From Torreya grandis (lineage: Eukaryota > Streptophyta > Pinopsida > Cupressales > Taxaceae), in NCBI GenBank assembly GCA_037957365.1, contig JARHVA010003167.1:345001-409000 (forward strand): a stretch of 64,000 nt of DNA, in the 5' to 3' direction. The translations under genes and the position numbers were made by a program. Below the pieces are notes generated by a model, which was not told the origin of the DNA, did no database searches, and worked only from the letters and a program-made list of their open reading frames with translations. Of the stretch, positions 12,074 through 23,059 are shown piece after piece (within the stretch, counting starts at the first letter, position 1; each line of letters begins with the position of its first letter).

Positions 12074-13090
12074 ATTATATTAATATTACTTGTATTTTAT
12101 TAATATGTAAAAGTAATTGAGGATAGATAAATAGTTAAAAATAATTTTATTTTAGTTTTATTCGTTATAATGACAAATTTAGCACTTTACCCATAAAGAT
12201 GAAAACTTTTATAGAGAAATAAAAGATTCCGATGATTCTAGTTAAAGATTCAACAATTTGATTTTCTATTGACAGTTCCTGTAATTTTATACATGTATTC
12301 AGCTTCTTTTAATTATTCTCGTCCTCTAAAACTGATTGTATCTTACTACTGTACTTCAAATTTTTGAAGACAACTATTATAAATTTATATATGTAGTGTC
12401 TCTTTTGGATGTTCTTACCCTTTTAGACTGATTGTTTCCTACTGTAAATATTTTTCTCAATTTTCAATAAAAAGAAAAGGAAGCGTCATTTCATTTGGCT
12501 CAGTAAAATAAAACAAAAGAATGAGCAACTCTGGCCCCACTTTCATGCCATGATGGTCCCTTATTCAGTTGTTTTCATAGAATACTTTCAATAGCCAAAT
12601 CACAGAACAGTGAGATATAACATCTAGTTTCAATGCATACAAACGGGAAAAGACAGCAATTGCTAAAAATAAAATGAAAGGCAAATTGTGTGGCCAACAG
12701 TGATTTACATAGGCCTTTTAGCTGTTTACTGGTTCACTCGATGTTATTATTATGTTTCTAATCATTTAGTTACAAATACGTGTGAGCTGATGCCATGAAA
12801 AAACTTAGTTAATGTTTTGAATGTAAGCATGGGTAGTCAATATTATCTTTTATCTGATACATAAACACGCTAGTCTAAAAGTTAAAATCTATAGCACGTT
12901 GGTGATTGAGAAAGAGGAGAATATAACACTTATCGGAGCATAATTTAAATAACCCCCATAATTACGGAGGATTATTTAATTAATCGCCCGTAGAAGAAAC
13001 CCAAAATGTCGGAACTAAATTTATCCCAGTAGTTCATCCGATAAAACTCTTACCAGTGTACCTAATAGTTACATGTAAGGTTGAATTATA
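12074..13090. other. upstream region of the VQ gene
   Basis: No coding signal. Its sequence is shared with D2 at about 53590-54308 and 60254-60600. The pentamer CTTTT at 12715-12719 is the unoccupied counterpart of the copia Y insertion site in D2. Regulatory elements of the VQ gene may lie here, but I recognise none specifically. Confidence 0.6.
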
Positions 13091-13175
13091 GCTTTTAAGT
13101 ATAGATATTATTTCTTAATAGCTTTTAACTGTAGATATTATTTCTTAATAGCTTTTAACTGCAGATATTATATCT
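13091..13175 (+). repeat. three tandem copies of a ~30-bp unit upstream of the VQ gene
   Basis: The unit runs GCTTTTAA.T..AGATATTA followed by T.TCTTAATA and occurs three times just upstream of the promoter. The D2 copy has only two degraded units (about 60615-60675). The repeats lie about 60-140 bp ahead of the TATA box, so copy number could affect expression, but that is speculation. Confidence 0.85.
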
Positions 13176-13229
13176 TCAGCCCATACGTGCTTTCTTTCCC
13201 CAGACTTTCTCCCTCCCTTCCAATATTCC

Positions 13230-13236
13230 TATAAAA
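13230..13236 (+). promoter_or_regulatory. TATA box of the VQ gene
   Basis: TATAAAA in the context TTCCTATAAAAGC, about 160 bp ahead of the start codon and directly after a pyrimidine-rich stretch (13189-13222). Transcription would start near 13260-13270. The D2 copy reads TATAAGA and has an extra pyrimidine-rich insertion, which suggests promoter decay there. Confidence 0.6.
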
Positions 13237-13392
13237 GCTTAGGGACAGCCAGCTCCTAAAAGTCAGAAGCACACATTCCTGGAATGTGCAACTATCAACC
13301 CATTCCTCGCTCCTTTTATTAATCAGTGAGGAGTAATCCTCCTGAATTTGGACATCTGAAGTTATGTCATATAGATCTTAGCAGGGAAATAC

Positions 13393-13860
13393 ATGGCAGA
13401 AAAGGATACCCCAAAGCTAGATTCATCAGAAAGATCCTCAAAGTCTAGAGTTAAATCAGTGAAGGTGGTTCATATTGGAAACCCTATAATGGTTCAAGCA
13501 AGTGAATCAGAATTCCGCACAGTTGTGCAATCCCTCACTGGACAAAAGAGGCCATTATCTACATCTGCTTCTTATGATGCACAATCATCATCTACTTCTA
13601 AAGGAATGATTTGGGATTGGGATGAGAGTCCTAAAGTCAATGTACCCAAGCTTGAAGGTCCATTAAAATGCTGCCAACTTCCCAACAGTACCCCACGGCC
13701 TGCAATTGACACAGATGGTGTTTCTACATCCGAAGTTCAGCAGCAGGAGATTATGTCTGATATATATGCCCAACAAATGTTTGACACATTGGAGAACCTG
13801 GGAGATGCGATACTTTATTTCAGATTTGCCCCTCATCTAGCTTGTGACGAACGAATTTAA
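13393..13860 (+). CDS. VQ-motif protein
   Basis: A complete 155-codon, single-exon frame. The VQ motif FRTVVQSLTG lies at residues 41-50 and fits the family core FxxxVQxLTG. It is preceded by a basic stretch (residues 14-24) and KVVHIGNPIMV, a lead-in known from the sigma-factor-binding (SIB-like) group. The rest is serine-rich and acidic with no transmembrane segment, and ends MFDTLENLGDAILYF. VQ proteins are plant cofactors that bind WRKY transcription factors, and some enter plastids and bind sigma factors; most are intronless. The start is chosen as the first ATG after the TATA box and leader. A decayed paralogue lies at 60913-61379. Function is inferred from the motif only, and partner and location are unknown. 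Confidence 0.85.
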   Translation: MAEKDTPKLDSSERSSKSRVKSVKVVHIGNPIMVQASESEFRTVVQSLTGQKRPLSTSASYDAQSSSTSKGMIWDWDESPKVNVPKLEGPLKCCQLPNSTPRPAIDTDGVSTSEVQQQEIMSDIYAQQMFDTLENLGDAILYFRFAPHLACDERI

Positions 13861-14550
13861 TGAACCATGAGGGTTCTGTAGTGAAGTTTTCCTTAAACGT
13901 ATTCCTGTAAGAAGTCCAAGCATTAGTTGTATGCATATTATCCACTTGTATTTGTATAACATACAATAAGACGGACCTTTATAAGGTTTGTATGGTATTA
14001 TTATCTCTCGATCTGTTAGGATGATTAAAAATTTGCCCATGACTGTTGCAAGGCTTAATAATATTCTGTGATTATAATTTTCTGTACATTTTGAAGCATG
14101 TTAATCTGGAATGCAAAATGCATTTGATAAGAATGGATTTGAATGTAATAATCAAGAGAACCTTCGGTTCAATGACAAAATTTCTAAGGATTTATGTGGC
14201 TTATCATTTATCTGAATTTGTATATGCATAGTCATAGTTCCTTTAAATGTTTCCTGTCGATTCAGCATTAAACCAAAAGATGTAGCAGGCAGAAAGAAAA
14301 ACAATTATTGGTTGAATGGGACTATGTTTTCTCATCTCTTTGTTCTAATAGGATTGAGTGAAGTGTTATTTTTATTAATAATCTCTTTGTTGTAGTAAGA
14401 TTGAATTGTATATTATTTCATACTAGTCAGCCCTTTCCTAGCCATTTGGAACTTGATATCACTGTAACGAGTTCGAGAGTTTTATGAAGATTGAAGTGAG
14501 AGTCGTTATGGAGAAGAATAGCGTGTAGAGGCTGAAAAACTCCAGTCAGA
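13861..14550. other. 3' flank of the VQ gene
   Basis: No second exon is apparent. AATAAG (about 13965) and AATAATA (about 14056) could serve as polyadenylation signals. The region is shared with D2 (61380-62080) at the same level as noncoding DNA, and open frames here do not match between the copies. Confidence 0.5.
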
Positions 14551-14720
14551 AGGGTCGGTAGTTTAGTGGTAGAGTTCTAAGTATGTTGTCAGAATTAGCA
14601 GTAAAAAAAATGAGCACCTCAGAAAGCTCTTGTCAGAGAAGGGTCGGCAGCTCAGTGGTGGAGCGCACTAGCATGCAAATGGGAAGTCCTATATTGTTAT
14701 TAGAAATATAAATAGAGAAC
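14551..14720 (+). repeat. two tRNA-like heads, probable relic of a tRNA-derived SINE
   Basis: Two related starts lie about 90 bp apart: GGGTCGGTAGTTTAGTGGTA at about 14552 and GGGTCGGCAGCTCAGTGGTG at 14641. Each looks like a tRNA 5' half with a polymerase III A box. The second forms a D-arm (GCTC...GAGC) and continues GCGCACTAGCATGC, which resembles the anticodon arm of tRNA-Ala(AGC). No clear T-arm or B box follows, so it is not a functional tRNA. The same pair recurs in D2 at about 62090-62230, so it predates the duplication. Confidence 0.5.
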
Positions 14721-14760
14721 CCCTCCCAAACGTTGATGTCTTCGTAGAGAAAGAGAATTG

Positions 14761-16094
14761 AAAGAAAGTTTTTATCAGAATCACAAATAGGATTTCCCCA
14801 ACAAACCTTGAATTCTTTTGTAAAGAAAGAGGAAAAATGGTAATAAGATTAACTTTGTTTTGCCGAAAACACATTGAATTCTTGTAGAAGTAGAACAAAT
14901 CCTGATAAATTAGGTAGGGAGCAAAAGCCACAAAAAAATCCATATTCCAGAGCTTGTAGAGGTCAGTGTTCTAAGTCCTTGAGCTGTTGACTTCCAAGCT
15001 ATCGAACAATGTAAAGCTATTAGTTTTTCAAGCACATCTACCTCTGTCATTCTCCTATTTACTTAACCACTTCATCCTATTATGATACCATTCCATCTCT
15101 TGAATTGTAAACAATATTTTAAAAAAACATTAATGATATTAAAAATAATATTTAAGCAGATCCATCTCTTCAATCCCTCATTTATTTAACCATTTCATCC
15201 CATCCTCTTAAACAGTAGATCGAAAACATCTTTAATAGAAACCGAGAACAAACCATTTATTTATTTATTTCGGCAATTAGTCTAGGTTTCTTCTGTTTTG
15301 TCTTTTAACATTCTGGTGGATGAAGAGTTTCCTGCGTGCACTTTTTTCTGGTTTATATTTCCCTTCTCATGAGTGGTGGTGATGGAATCTCATTTTATTT
15401 TAATATCCGTTACCTTAAACACCAAAAACATTATTCGAATAGCTGTGTTTTACTTTAAAAATGACCTATTATTAATACATAATAAGTTTTGGTGGCGGAC
15501 AAATTAGATTTTTCATTTTTTAACAGATGTTTTATTTACCATTATTAAAATTGAAAATATAAACGGTACATTAAAATTTAGAATAAGGACATCATAATAA
15601 GGATCAATGATAAAAATTTAACTCTTTGCATCCCTTGAAGTGCTTCAAACAAGTTTTAAAAGTTTAACATTACCAAGTAAAAAAAAGTTTAAAATTGAAT
15701 TCACTTTTTATTTATTTAAATATTATATTTTATAAAATTTTAATTTAATGGGTATAATTAAAAAGAATAATTCATAATATTTTCAAATGTTTATTAGATA
15801 TAGATTAATAGTTTTTAAAAATTGATTCTACAATCTTAATTAATATGAGTATTTATAATAATTTAATTTCACAATAATTAATACTAATTTCATAATATTT
15901 AATAATTAATATGTATATTTATAACAATTTAATTTCAAAGACTTAAAATTATGAACTATCTTCTTCCCTCTCTCATTCTCCATTTGTTTTTCTCTTTTTT
16001 AAAATCATTTTAAATAAAAATATTTTCCCCCTCCACCTATATTTATGATAAATAAAATTTACTTATTTCATTAAGATTTTAGTTCATAAATTTT
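14761..16094. other. AT-rich sequence without recognised gene
   Basis: Mostly A/T-rich DNA with short simple runs. The minus-strand open frame at 14689-14943 has no recognisable domain and spans the D1 border. I see no RNA gene or mobile element border. Confidence 0.5.
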
Positions 16095-16640
16095 AATAGT
16101 AATGTGTTATTCATCTTAATGAGTGATCTTAATGTCGAATAGATTCTATCACGAAGCCAAACATGAAATTCTAGAAACATTACATGTCAGTTTTTGAAAT
16201 GACGATGTGATGGAGGGAAACATCATTTTGTTGAAAAGGGTGGTCTATGTATTTTTATTGTTTTTGGTTAAGAAGACAACCATCTTGTCAGTAGTTAAAT
16301 CAGAATGGGATGCATATTTAAGGTTTTTTTTTTAGGTTTGTTTGTAATAAATATATGCTTGTTTGTAGACAGTCAAACGGAACATGTTATTTTATTTATC
16401 ATTTCATTTAAATTATAATTTGATAATTTTTAGTATATTTATGTATTATATTATTTATTATTTTTTTAAATTATAATTGTTATTTTATATTTAATTTTAA
16501 TTTTAATTTTTTTTTTTTAATTATTTTATTCAAATAAAAATGATTTTATATTTTCAGTTAAATAATAAGAAATGTATCACATAGTGTTTGTTTTTTAAAT
16601 TTTTCTTTCAACTATTAACTTTTCATTTTTAATTTTCTGT
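16095..16640 (+). repeat. partial third copy (D3) of a duplicon segment
   Basis: It matches D1 at about 10310-10930 and D2 at about 52300-52870 in the same orientation. Shared landmarks are AACATGAAATTC.AGAAACAT, TGACGATGTGATGGAGG, CATCATTTTGTTGAAAAGGG and ATCTTGTCA.TAGTTAAAT. Borders are approximate because both flanks are AT-rich. Confidence 0.75.
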
Positions 16641-17279
16641 TTTTCATATATTATATTGATTAATAATTTTAATATTTTTCATCATCAATTTTTTATTAAC
16701 TAGCTATTAATGACATCAATCTAATTACACCAATATGTTGGCAAAAAAAAAATAGCTTTAAGTTTTACCGTATGGGTAAGATATAAACAAACAAAAACAA
16801 AAACCTTCTAAATGATTGCTAAATAAATATTAGATTTAAGATTAAATTTATCTATAATAATTAAATACTATTCAATCGATGTCACATTCATTCCAGCCTA
16901 AAGTCGTTTTAAATGACTGAAACCCTAGACCCTCATTGTTTTGCCTAACAGGACCCATTGACACTCAGTTACAGGGGTAAGAACCTAAAACAAAGTCTAC
17001 TAATAGAAAAAGATCCCTTGTTGATTTTGGATCAAATAGTAACAACATAAAATAGCACATTCCAATGATTTCAATTACTTTCTAAATGCTTCTGGGTTGT
17101 CTTGACCAAGGTTATGATGTCTTAGGTGTGACAAATTATGGAAACGATTATGTCAATGATTGGTATTGGCTTGGGATTCTAGATCTTAAAATTGATAAAG
17201 ACTTGGATGTCATGAAGATGGCGGCCATGGTGGTAGTTAGGGGTTCAAACATTAAATCTTTTGTTTAGGCAGCTTCCCA

Positions 17280-18100
17280 CAAGATAGTGCCAAAACATGG
17301 GCCAAAACCCCTCAAACCTACTTATTCTAATCTTATTTTAGTCTTTGACATGGAGGAATATGGAGAACTACTCATATCGAAAGAATACTTCTCAACCAAA
17401 GGAGCTATCTTCATATTTGTGGATTATTGGCCAAGACTCCAAGAACTTCACCCTTGGATCTTGAAGAACTGGTAAACCTAACTGGAAAGTATAGTTGACA
17501 TATATATCTATCCTATTTCTTTTATTATTATTATTATTGTCTTTCATCATATTGAGGACAAGGTGAAGATTCAAAACTAGTTTTGGAGCTTGAATCATCA
17601 CCCATATATAATAAAGTCCCAGTCCTTTAACTTTTATCCTCTCATAGAATGACTCAATGTAAAAAACATCTGGGTTCGCCAACCCTATGTCCCTCTTTAG
17701 TTATAGATAAAATCCAACCTTAAATCCATCATAATTCTTTAGGATGGGGTGGGGAGGTTCCTATAAATGCAACCAAAAATAGCCCTTTTTTGCCACATTA
17801 CCTTTGCCAAGATTTAGGTCAATATAAACAACTCTAAAGACCCACCTAAAAATAAATTTTACAATTAGGAGACCACTCTTGGTCTCAACCCCTTGATTAT
17901 GAAATCTTTTTATTCTGATGCCATAACTATTTTAAAATAGGACACCTTACTAAAAAATACAACAATGCTGGAAAAATAATAATTCTTCTTGGTGGAAGGA
18001 TTCCCTTCCTACATGCCATACAACAATGGCTAGATATGGAAGTGAGAATTCAATTTCATCTTCGAATGATCTTGTTCACTTTGATGAAGAAATTTTGGCA
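17280..18100 (+). pseudogene. DUF4283-type ORF relic (LINE- or gag-like)
   Basis: Plus-strand reading gives MEEYGELLISKEYFSTKGAI, then FVDYWPRLQELHPWILKNW (17350-17475). In shifting frames it continues with FWSLNHHP, FNPLIE-like and NVKNIWVR.P.VPL pieces up to about 17690. This order matches the DUF4283 domain found in plant LINE ORF1 and retrotransposon-related proteins, in which a W.RLP.LPL segment follows a PWF block. Weaker similarity to the region before a zinc knuckle extends to about 18000. Stops and frameshifts are many. No reverse transcriptase of a LINE follows, since copia X starts at 18694. Confidence 0.5.
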
Positions 18101-18693
18101 TATTTAATCACTACTAGGAAGGTTGTGGACTATGCTTGAGTCCCCTCTATTATAAACATCTCCATAGAGGTGAACCAAGTGATTAATCCATCTAGGGTAG
18201 AATCATTTGATGCTACAGATACATACGTCAAATCTTAACCTTGTAATTCAATTGAAAATCATTTACCAGTTCAAGTTACAAAGGATAGGGAGGATGGACT
18301 AAGATGAAAAAAGACAAAAATGTTGTGGCTCGGTCTTCCTATATAACTCTAAGCTCAGGGGGACCCAAAGCAGATGTTTAGAAGGTGTGCATAAAGGGGA
18401 TTTGCCCTTTCACTAAGATTGGCAAAAACATTATAGAAGATTACTAGATGGAAATTGGGTTGCTAGAGGAAGGTAATATATGTTGAGTGATTGAGTACCA
18501 GAAGCCCCTCTATTTATCTAGGTAATGCTATTGATTTATGGATTTAGAAGTCTAGTAGAAGACAATCTATTTCTGGTGGAAGGTTTATTATAGGCAATGG
18601 TTTCTGTATGTAGAATACAATTTAACTATTTATTGGACATTTGATCCCTCATGCACGATCGGTGGTGATGTTCCATTTGAGCTTAATTATTAT

Positions 18694-19251
18694 TGCTAGT
18701 AAATCGAATACTCTAAAATAATAAAAAAATAATTGAACATAATAGCAAAGATAATCAAATAGATAAGATAATCAACATGCATGAGATAAAACATAGGATT
18801 TACATAGTAAAACCCTAGTAAGGCAAGGAAATGTATCTAAAATTAAAGATATCAAGATTTATTAATTCCAAGATGAACAAATATCATGCGAACTCATTAT
18901 TTAGATTACATGTGAACTCTAAAAAATTAAATATGCTTAATTGACAAAGCACATTTAGGATTCCTCCTCTGAAATATAGAGTGGAAAATGCAATTAGGAC
19001 TTTCCTTCTAGAAATAAAAATTTATGGCATTCATCTTCCCAAAAATAGGGGTTTAACTCCTTAAATTTTTACTTCTGGGGCACTACCCTAGAACCCCACC
19101 AGGGGGCTCCATAAAATGATATCACCTTGCGACTATAGTGGGAGGGTATGAGAGAAGGGTGCATTGCCACCCTAGCCCCCTGTCAAGGAGTGGGCTATAC
19201 GTTGCACCATAAAAGGGTCCAAAATTTAACTTTGTTGTCACATATCTAACA
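18694..19251 (-). repeat. 3' LTR of copia X
   Basis: 558 bp. On the minus strand it starts TGTTAGATATGTGACAAC and ends CTAGCA. It matches 38815-39338 over its whole length with substitutions and small indels. It is preceded on the minus strand by the purine-rich GTGAAGGTGAATAT. Confidence 0.85.
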
Positions 19252-19300
19252 ATATTCACCTTCACAATAATTTTTGTTTGATATCTTGTCGACCAACTCA

Positions 19301-19640
19301 TCACCTATTCTGTAAGCCAAGAGAAGCCAAACACCATTTTAGATTATCTAACATAACTAGCTTGGGGAACATATCAACACTATTTTCCTCTGTGTGAACC
19401 TTTTCAAGTGTTATTTTTCCTTCATCAATCAGGTGTTTGATACAATGGTACATTATCACAATATTAGTTTTTATAATATGATAAATTATATTTTCAGCCA
19501 AATAAATTACACTTTTACTATCAAAAAATACCTTGATTTTTTATTTCTCCATTTTAAACTCACCCAATGATAAGCATGATAGGCAACCACATATTATGCT
19601 TCAGTAGTTGATCAACCATAGTCTTTTGAAGCTTTGACAT
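19301..19640 (-). pseudogene. copia RNase H C-terminus of X
   Basis: The open stretch 19301-19501 reads HLIDEGKITLEKVHTEENS, then DMFPK, and ends KWCLASLGLQ, the standard end of plant copia pol. Upstream on the minus strand the RNase H core is broken by stops. Confidence 0.75.
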
Positions 19641-19918
19641 CTAACTAATAGGTCCACCTACAAATGTAAAAATGTAACTAGATGTTGATCTTCTTTTCTC
19701 CATATCTCCTACAAAATTAGAATCAACATATCTATAAATGGAATCACTAGATCTTTTATAAGTGATGCAATAGTCAATTTTAAACTGCAAGAAGTAAAAC
19801 ACCCACTTCACTGCTATCTAATGTTCTTTATCAATATTTCTCATATATCTATTGACAACTCCAACTTCATGTGAAAGGTTCAGCCTTGTACATACCATAC
19901 AATAAATTAAACTTCCTA

Positions 19919-20446
19919 TTATACTAGCATATGGTATATGAGACATATACTTATTTTCTTCACACTACTAGGACATAATCTTGAAGAAAGCTTGAAGTGA
20001 GAAGCAAAAGTGATGTTAACTAGTTTCACATACTTCATACTAAATATGGTTAGTATCTTTTCCAAATACCTTTGATGTGATAACCAAAGCTTATCTTTTT
20101 TCTTGTCTCTATGTACATCCATGCCTAATATATATTTTCCTGCTCCTAAATCCTTTGTATCAAATGTCATAGGTAGATGCGCCTTTAAATTGTGGATTTT
20201 TGCCATGTTTTTTCTTGTTACAAGAATATCATCAACATACAATGATAATATAATGAATACAACATTGTCAAAAAACATGAAGTAAACATAATGATCATAC
20301 TCACTCTTAATAAAATTATGGATCCCCATGAAGGAATCACACTTCTTGTACCATTACCTAAGTGACTATTTCAGGCCACATAATGATTTCCTGAACTTGA
20401 AAATAAATGTCATTATTTAAATCCTATAGAAAACCTTTGGGTTGTT

Positions 20447-20488
<42 letters not shown>

Positions 20489-20700
20489 CCATGCAAGAAT
20501 GTTATTTTTACATCTAAACGCTCTAACTCCAAATCAAGTAAAGCCGCTAATGCTAAATTAACTCGAATTGAAACAAGTTTAAGAAATACTAAAAAGATTT
20601 CATGGTAATAAATACCTTCTTTATATGGAAATCCTTTGCCACCAATCTATCCTTGTACCTCTCAACCATTTCATCACCATCTATCTTTCGTTTGTAAACC
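19919..20700 (-). pseudogene. copia reverse transcriptase of X
   Basis: The open stretch 19919-20329 holds the active-site box LYVDDILV with both aspartates kept. It continues with DLGAGKYILGMDVHRDK and LSHQRYLEKIL, typical of copia RT. Upstream the palm block (KTTFL region) is expanded by a CA repeat at 20448-20487, and stops follow. The enzyme would copy element RNA into DNA. This copy cannot, because of the stops and the repeat. Confidence 0.8.
20448..20487 (+). repeat. (CA)20 microsatellite inside the RT of X
   Basis: Twenty perfect CA units sit within the copia reverse transcriptase relic, between the DVK.FLHG-like block and the EQP-like block. The perfection of the run contrasts with the decayed surroundings, so the expansion postdates loss of function. 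Confidence 0.95.
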
Positions 20701-21269
20701 CATTTTCAACCAACTAGTTTTCTACCTTTTAGAAGTTTTACTAGGTCACATGACTTTTTCTTATCCAAGGCATCCATTTCCTCCTTCATTTCCATTTTAC
20801 ATTTGAAATTGTCCACATATTCCATTGCTTCCTAACAAAAATTAGGTTTCTCTTCATTCGAAACACAAATAACTAATATATTGGGACTGAACTTACTAAG
20901 AGGATGTCTGACTCATGTAGATCTCCATACTAGGTGTGGATGTGTTTCCTCATTCTTTGACCTCCATTATGATTGCTAAATTGTTTCCTCAAGTAGTTAT
21001 AAATATTTAATATCTTCAACAAATTCACCTTCAAAAAATAGATGAGTTTACTCATTTTTAGAATATGAAGATGGCTCGATTTCAACCTTAACATTTTGAT
21101 GTTTAGGTTCTTATTTTCCTTTTATTTCTACATCTTATTTTATAAAAGATGATTCATCAAACTATACATCTCTATTAATGATTATTTTGTAGGTAGTAAG
21201 ATCCCATATTATGTATCCCTTAACAACATATCCTTCACAATACCCAACAAAAATGTAATTCTTGGATAT

Positions 21270-22241
21270 TGGGTCTAACTTTGAATGTTGATTCCTATTT
21301 GTAAGTGCATAAAAATTAAATCTGAATAATCACATGGATGACCTATCCATACCTCTTCTAGAATATAACAGTCTATTGTAACTAATGGTGAATGATTTAC
21401 AAGATCAAATGTTGTACAAACTTCTTCTACCCATAAACACTTATCCAAATTTTCATTATTGAGAATGGTCATTGCTCTCTCTAGAAGAGTCCTATTCATG
21501 CATTTAGTGATCCCATTTTGTTGTGGTGTATAGCTATTGGTTTTATGACTTTCAATATTAGCTTCTTTGAAATAGTTTTAAAACACCAAGGATGTAAATT
21601 CATCTCTATTATTTATTCATAAATGTTTGATTGAGTTGCTAATTTTCTTCTCAACCAATGCTCTAAAATGCTTAAATCGACGGAAAACATCATTTTTTTC
21701 TCAGATAGTAGACCCATAATTTTGGGGATGAATCATCCATAAATATAATAAAGTATAATGATCCTCCACACAAACTTTCAAGGGTTGGACCCCACACAGT
21801 AGAATGAATATAGTCAAGAACACCTTTATTTATATGACTTCCTACACTAAACTTCTATATAATTTATTTCCCAAAAACATAGTGATTGTAAAAATCCAAA
21901 TCTAAAAAGTTTAAAATAGAAATTAACTCATGGTTTTTTAATACCTCTAACCCATTCTCAATCAAGTGGTCCAAACATACATGTCATATATATGCGAGAT
22001 CTACCACTAGTTTAGATACCACAACTACTTGACTGATACTTGAACTTCCTTGTAATATGTAAAGGTTTCCAAATTTTACAGCCTTCATTATGACTAGGGC
22101 ACCCTTAGACACCTTAAGAACACCACTTTGACATGTGAATTTATAACCACAAGCATCTAATTTTCTCAAAGAAATAAAATTTTGTTTATGTTTTAGTACA
22201 TGTCTTACTTTTGTTAGTCTTTGTAATATAAAATAAAACAT
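21270..22241 (-). pseudogene. copia pre-integrase and integrase of X
   Basis: The open stretch 21984-22241 reads VRHVLKHKQNFISLRKLDA, then GYKFTCQSGVLKVSKGA, the GAG-pre-integrase domain. Around 21275-21499 MNRTLLERAMTIL continues to the C-terminal integrase region (VNHSPLVTID). The core between them is frame-broken. The order is correct for copia on the minus strand. Confidence 0.75.
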
Positions 22242-22289
22242 TTTTAAATCTTAATGCTCATAATTCCTTTAGTCTTACAAGAAACATTA

Positions 22290-22489
22290 TTTCCCAAAAT
22301 AACAAAACTTTTGGCAAGGGTTTGTTAAGAATAAAACCAACTAAACACATGTGATGTGTAGCATCCAAATCCAATAACCATTCATGTTAATAAGAGTAAA
22401 TATTACAATGTTAAAATAAAACTTTATTACTCATAGCTTCATTTGTTTCTACCTGATTCACTTCCTTAGTAAATTCTTCTTTCTTTTCT
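22290..22489 (-). pseudogene. copia protease of X
   Basis: Minus-strand reading near 22350-22390 gives EWLLDLDATHHMC, where active copia proteases have WLLDSGATHHMC. The catalytic D-S-G has become D-L-D, so it is inactive. Gypsy element A interrupts the gene just upstream, and coding resumes at 28115 with the zinc knuckle. Confidence 0.7.
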
Positions 22490-23039
22490 AATGCAAAAAA
22501 ATAGGCCAAACTTCTAGAGGCCATAAATTTTGATCCATAGCTTCATTTGATCTTTTACACATGCAAAAATGATTGTATCAAAAAGTTTGTTTTTTACCTT
22601 AGCAATACTTTTTCCTTAGATGCATTTTTCAAAAAACTTTTGAGGCCAAACCAGACCATTTTAGGGTTCAAAATTATAGTTTAATGATTTTTTTAGTTTT
22701 TTTTTAAATTTTTAGAAATTGCATATTTTTATAACCTGACGTGAACTTTAGTTTAAATTCATCTTATACACTAATTTAACTATTTATATTATTTTTGGAG
22801 ACTTTTATAGTTGCACACACTTACATGTAAAACTTAATAAAAATAGCAGTTATGAAAAATAGAAGTGTTTTTTAGATTTTTTTTTTTTATTTTTGCATAT
22901 CAACTCTAATTTTGAGTTGAAACTTATTTATGCATGGTTTGTAATTATTTAAATTCAATGAGAATGAATTAATTATGAGTTATTCTTTTAGATCTTATCC
23001 TATTATAATTTTGGTCTTGATAGTAATTTGGTTTATTAT
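22490..23039 (+). repeat. 5' LTR of gypsy A
   Basis: About 550 bp, starting AATGCAAAAAAATAGGCC and ending TTTATTAT. It matches the LTRs of B and C along its length, including CATAAATTTTGA.CCATAGCT near the start and TTTTGGTCTTGATAGTAATT near the end. Confidence 0.8.
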
Positions 23040-23059
23040 CTGGTATCAAAGCAAGCTTG

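Larger units (their letters stand above)
8190..14760 (+). repeat. duplicon D1 (intact copy of a segmental duplication)
   Basis: About 6.5 kb that recurs in the same orientation as D2 (39690-40239, 51591-54308 and 60254-62282). Colinear landmarks are an AATCTTGAC stretch (8722), a CCTATAAAAG promoter (13229), the VQ gene (13393), and tRNA-like repeats (14551 and 14641). D1 lacks the gypsy and copia insertions that break D2. It has extra local duplications: one 870-bp tandem pair and three 212-bp units where D2 has one. By eye identity is roughly four-fifths, so the duplication is old. Outside the VQ gene I see no coding signal in D1. Confidence 0.85.

Noticed and set aside
14641..14700. Possible tRNA-Ala gene
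   Set aside because: The D-arm and anticodon-like part are present, but no T-arm, B box or closed acceptor stem follows. Reported as a tRNA-derived relic instead.
14689..14943. 84-codon minus-strand open frame at the D1 border
   Set aside because: No recognisable domain, hydrophobic composition from AT-rich DNA, and no counterpart because D2 is cut by copia Z there.
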